Source of the DNA: Phycisphaerales bacterium
GTDB taxonomy: Bacteria > Planctomycetota > Phycisphaerae > Phycisphaerales > SM1A02
DNA length: 8,427 nucleotides
Direction of reading: 5' to 3'
NCBI GenBank assembly: GCA_007125255.1
Contig: SLDM01000316.1
Span: 1-8,427, forward strand
The notes under the pieces are model-generated. The model saw only the letters and a program-made list of their open reading frames with translations, made no database searches and was not told the origin of the DNA. Positions 5,927 to 8,427 of this stretch are shown here, piece after piece. Both the position numbers and the translations under genes were made by a program. Position 1 is the stretch's first letter. Each line of letters starts with the position of its first letter.

Positions 5927-7999
5927 CTACTCCGCGACGCCGCGGGTACGTCCCATACGGCCGCGCAACGCCTGCTCCCGCGCATCCTCGAGCCGGGACT
6001 CGAAGGCTGCCGCTTCCTCACGCCGGTTCAGATGGTGCAGCAGTTCCACCAGCCGCTCAAGGAGGTTCAGCTCGTGCGGCCGGTGCTCCAGTCCGGCCAG
6101 CAGCGTCGCGCGGGCGGGAAGCAGTTCACCCACCTGGAACTGGTGCGCGGCAAGCAGAGCGTACGCGCCGGGATAGTCCGGTTCCGCCCTGATCGCCTCT
6201 CGCAGGCGCCGGCGGGCGTCTTCCGGCTGACCCCGCTCCAGATGCAGCAGCCCCAGCAGGGCGAGGGTCCGTGCATCGTCCGGAAACACCTCGAGCCGTC
6301 TCCGGCAGAGATCGATCGCTTCATCGATCGCGCCGCTCTCCGCCAGACCGCGTACCGCGCGGCTCAGCAGATCGTGGTACCCGCGGTGCTCCCGCAGCGC
6401 ACTGTCGACCAGGGCATGCGCCTCGCCGGGGCGACCCTGCGCGAGCAGGGTCAGAGAGAGCCCTTCGATGACCACTTCGCTCGGGCCGTAGTGCCGCTGA
6501 GCGCGTTCGAGGATTGTCTCCGCCCGTTCGTAGTCGCCGCCGACCGCCATGAGCCAGGCGCGGCGGGCATCGATGATCGGCTGCCGCGGCGACGGCCATC
6601 CGATGCCGCCCGCCCGGATCTCGGAAGACCAGCGGTACCAGCGCCGTCCCGCCCGGGCGTCGGCGCGCTCGGCTTCGGAAATCTCACCCTCGCGCAGGCC
6701 GAATGCCACCTCGAGCGGCACCCCGACGCGGTCATCCGCGCGTTCGGCGAGCCGGTAGGTCACTTCGACGAAACCGACCTGGAACGTCACCGCCGTCGCC
6801 ACGGCCGCCGCAGCGAGAAAGAGCCATCCGGCGGCGGTGATGCGGCGGTGCTTGCGCAGTCGGTGCCGGTGAAATGTGACATTCGCATCGCGCATCACTC
6901 GCCAGAACTTCCACGCGAGAAAGGTCACGCAGCCGGCAATGCCGATCGCCATCAGGGACGGAATGACCCCGTAGGCGCTCCGCCACGCGAGGAAGCAGCC
7001 GAGAAAGACGATGGCGAGGACGATCTCTTCCGGCCAGGAGAGGTCATAGCGCACCGAACGCTTGGCCGCGGGCAGTCGGGCTTCCTTCGGCGGGGCGGGA
7101 CCAAAGCCGAAGTAGAGTGCGTCCTTCGGGCACACGCTCACGCAGTCGAGGCACTTCATGCAGCCGGGATCGACGACCATCCGGAAATCGCGCACCTCCT
7201 CGTGTACTCGTACATTGCTCGTGCAGGCCGCCGTGCAGTGACCGCATTCCTCGCACGCGTCGGTCACGCGAATTCGCCCGCGCGCATGCCGGTCCAGCGG
7301 CGCGAAGAATCCGCCGTACGGGCAGCCGTAGGTGCAGAAGCCCTTGGCGCCGAGAAAGTACACCGCTGCGAAACCGCAGATGAAAAGAAACGGGATCGCC
7401 ACCATCGCGCCCGGGAAGGTCGCCCAGAACTCGGAGGTGGTCAGTTCGGCCTCCAGTTCCCACGGCACGAGCTGCGCGTGCAGTTCGGGAAGGTACGGCG
7501 CGATCACGAGGCGCAGGAACGCCGGCCAGAGAAACATGTACGCCGCCAGCGTCAGCGGAACGTACACCAGCAGCCGCGAGCGAAACGGTTTGGGCCGGAT
7601 CCCGCACTTCTTCATCAACCACGCGCAGCCGTCCTGCAGCAGGATGACGTGGCACCCCCAGCCGCAGAACCACCGGCCGAGGATCAGTGTTGAGAGCAGC
7701 GCGACGGCGAAGAAGATCAGCCCGACGTTCACAATTCCCGAGCGGCCGAACTCCATCGCCTCCGACGGCTCGATCGGCGTGGTGGTGGTGCCGGTGATCA
7801 GCCACTGCACGATATGGAGGATGATGAGTATCTGGACGATGATGAGCACGATCGCGCGCTTCGGAGCGTTGCGGCTGCGGGCGATCCGGGTGGTGCCCGC
7901 CTTCTCCGCGGGAAGAACGGGCAGGGAAAGACCCGCGGCGCGATCGGCCCCTTTTTCTGCCTTGGCTGATCGCTGAGGGGGCATGCGTGCTTCATCCAT
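5927..7999 (-). CDS. Membrane polyferredoxin (NapH/CcoG-like 4Fe-4S protein) with C-terminal TPR domain
   Basis: 690-residue integral membrane electron-transfer protein. Hydrophobic segments lie near residues 49-69, 90-108, 143-166, 196-217, 325-338, 345-364 and 388-409. Two NapH-style CxxxC motifs sit at helix ends: GRWFCGWGCH (C112, C116) and FCTYGCPYG (C222, C226). A ferredoxin domain follows with two complete CxxCxxCxxxC clusters, C249/C252/C255/C259 and C280/C283/C286/C290 (the second followed by P), for two [4Fe-4S] centres. Residues about 477-670 form roughly six TPR units with 34-residue spacing. Basic residues before helix 1 and after helix 6 predict a cytoplasmic ferredoxin domain and a periplasmic TPR domain. 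The family relays electrons between membrane donors and other redox proteins or maturation steps; the exact partner is unknown and no oxidase or reductase gene is in the window. NapH and CcoG themselves are about 290 and 480 residues and lack TPRs. ATG at 7984 is an alternative start. Confidence 0.87.
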   Translation of the reverse strand: MDEARMPPQRSAKAEKGADRAAGLSLPVLPAEKAGTTRIARSRNAPKRAIVLIIVQILIILHIVQWLITGTTTTPIEPSEAMEFGRSGIVNVGLIFFAVALLSTLILGRWFCGWGCHVILLQDGCAWLMKKCGIRPKPFRSRLLVYVPLTLAAYMFLWPAFLRLVIAPYLPELHAQLVPWELEAELTTSEFWATFPGAMVAIPFLFICGFAAVYFLGAKGFCTYGCPYGGFFAPLDRHARGRIRVTDACEECGHCTAACTSNVRVHEEVRDFRMVVDPGCMKCLDCVSVCPKDALYFGFGPAPPKEARLPAAKRSVRYDLSWPEEIVLAIVFLGCFLAWRSAYGVIPSLMAIGIAGCVTFLAWKFWRVMRDANVTFHRHRLRKHRRITAAGWLFLAAAAVATAVTFQVGFVEVTYRLAERADDRVGVPLEVAFGLREGEISEAERADARAGRRWYRWSSEIRAGGIGWPSPRQPIIDARRAWLMAVGGDYERAETILERAQRHYGPSEVVIEGLSLTLLAQGRPGEAHALVDSALREHRGYHDLLSRAVRGLAESGAIDEAIDLCRRRLEVFPDDARTLALLGLLHLERGQPEDARRRLREAIRAEPDYPGAYALLAAHQFQVGELLPARATLLAGLEHRPHELNLLERLVELLHHLNRREEAAAFESRLEDAREQALRGRMGRTRGVAE

Positions 8000-8031
8000 G
8001 CGTGTGGGACGGGAAGTTCGGGCGCCGGTTC

Positions 8032-8061
8032 GATCGGGGAAGGGTCGCTCGGCCCCCGATC
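8032..8061 (-). other. Inverted repeat in the polyferredoxin leader
   Basis: GATCGGGG (8032-8039) and CCCCGATC (8054-8061) form perfect 8-bp arms around a 14-base loop. The repeat lies between the candidate -10 and the start codon, so it would be in the transcribed leader. There is no T-tract. It could be an RNA hairpin or an operator-like site. Confidence 0.35.
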
Positions 8062-8070
8062 AGGCGGCTC

Positions 8071-8076
8071 ATTGTA
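8071..8076 (-). promoter_or_regulatory. Possible -10 element for the polyferredoxin gene
   Basis: The minus strand reads TACAAT here, five of six matches to the sigma-70 -10 consensus, in an otherwise GC-rich gap. It lies about 71 bases before the start codon. No good -35 is present at 16-18 bp. Confidence 0.28.
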
Positions 8077-8256
8077 GATCGACCAGGAGGGGGGAAGAGT
8101 TCACCGCCGAGTGGATGGTGATGAGGAGGTCACGCCGGTCCGCTTCGCGGCGGCCTGCAGGGTGATCGCGCCCACCGGTTGGAGCCCTGTGGGCAATCCG
8201 TGATGAGCCGACGTGGACTCGGATGCCGCCAGGGGACCGAGAGGAGCGCGTGTCGC

Positions 8257-8275
8257 CAGGGGCCCCCCGCCCCTG
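8257..8275 (-). terminator. Weak candidate terminator after the PII-like gene
   Basis: CAGGGG (8257-8262) and CCCCTG (8270-8275) form a 6-bp stem directly after the stop codon at 8276-8278. The stem is short, the loop is all G on the transcript, and no T-tract follows, so termination is doubtful. Confidence 0.18.
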
Positions 8276-8427
8276 CTATTCCAGACGTTTCTCAATGGGA
8301 AGGACGGCCGCTTCCAGATGCTTGTGTCCCGCACGCTCATCGCGAAACTGGCGCAGTGACTCGAGGACCCGATCGACCTGGTCATCCTCGACGATCGCCT
8401 GCAGCACGGTGATGTTGCCGGGAAAGA
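8276..8427 (-). CDS. C-terminus of a PII-like regulatory protein (partial)
   Basis: Only the last 49 codons are in the window; the 5' part lies beyond base 8427. The residues run FPGNITVLQAIVEDDQVD, then a helix with VLESLRQFRDE, then HLEAAVLPIEKRLE and a TAG stop. The order (strand with a V-E-D-D turn, amphipathic helix, final strand with an AxVLPIE ending) resembles the second half of the ferredoxin-like fold in the PII superfamily, especially small PG0541-type proteins associated with transporters, which end in a similar VLPVE motif. The coding frame is convincing; the family call is from remembered motif similarity and is moderate. If correct, it would be a small trimeric signalling protein, often encoded beside an RND or other transporter. 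Neither the ligand loop nor the N-terminus can be checked here. Confidence 0.6.
   Translation of the reverse strand, partial: FPGNITVLQAIVEDDQVDRVLESLRQFRDERAGHKHLEAAVLPIEKRLE

Larger units (their letters stand above)
8000..8275. other. Gap upstream of the polyferredoxin gene
   Basis: No gene is supported. The stretch contains a possible -10 (8071-8076) and a leader hairpin (8032-8061), both relevant to the polyferredoxin gene, and a GC-rich stem-loop (8257-8275) next to the stop codon of the partial gene. CGCCAGGGG occurs twice, at 8227-8235 and 8254-8262. Confidence 0.5.

Noticed and set aside
5636..7693. Long plus-strand frame (685 codons) opposite the polyferredoxin gene
   Set aside because: The minus-strand reading shows clear Fe-S cysteine clusters, membrane helices and TPRs. 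The plus frame gives Arg/His/Pro-rich sequence typical of GC-rich antisense.

Overview
The window is GC-rich, densely coding bacterial DNA that most likely comes from a planctomycete of the class Phycisphaerae. The best clue is the C-terminus of the first gene: a duplicated dockerin-like, calcium-loop tail framed by cysteines and ending in WGPC. I know this tail style from secreted proteins of that class. A ClpX-type zinc-ribbon small protein and a large polyferredoxin with a GCH motif also fit planctomycetes. The taxonomic call is inference from protein style; no marker gene is present.

Layout. Bases 1-375 are non-coding and hold a degenerate 8-bp tandem array (195-271). Plus strand: a secreted reprolysin-like (M12B-type) zinc metalloprotease (376-1977), then a small four-CxxC zinc-ribbon protein (2117-2494). 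Immediately after it comes a second copy of the same 8-bp array in the opposite orientation (2524-2619), so the two arrays flank this gene pair as an inverted pair. A textbook intrinsic terminator (2762-2798, minus strand) closes the next gene. Minus strand: a 915-residue Ala/Glu-rich coiled-coil lipoprotein (2833-5580), a 346-bp gap, a seven-helix membrane polyferredoxin with a C-terminal TPR domain (5927-7999), a 276-bp gap, and the last 49 codons of a gene resembling a PII-like regulatory protein (8276-8427, cut by the window edge).

The most striking structure is in the coiled-coil lipoprotein. After its lipobox cysteine it consists of exact 18-residue repeats: about 15 units before a proline-rich hinge and 18 units after it, the latter with no insertion or deletion over 324 residues. 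The hydrophobic spacing (4-3-4-4-3) is one heptad plus one hendecad, giving 18 residues per five helical turns. This predicts a very long, almost untwisted helical rod anchored by a lipid at one end. I do not recognise it as a described family.

The genes do not form one obvious pathway. Three products act at the envelope or outside: a secreted protease, a lipid-anchored rod, and a membrane electron-transfer protein whose TPR domain is predicted to face the periplasm. The minus-strand genes are separated by gaps of several hundred bases and are probably transcribed as separate units, although co-transcription of the polyferredoxin and lipoprotein genes cannot be excluded.
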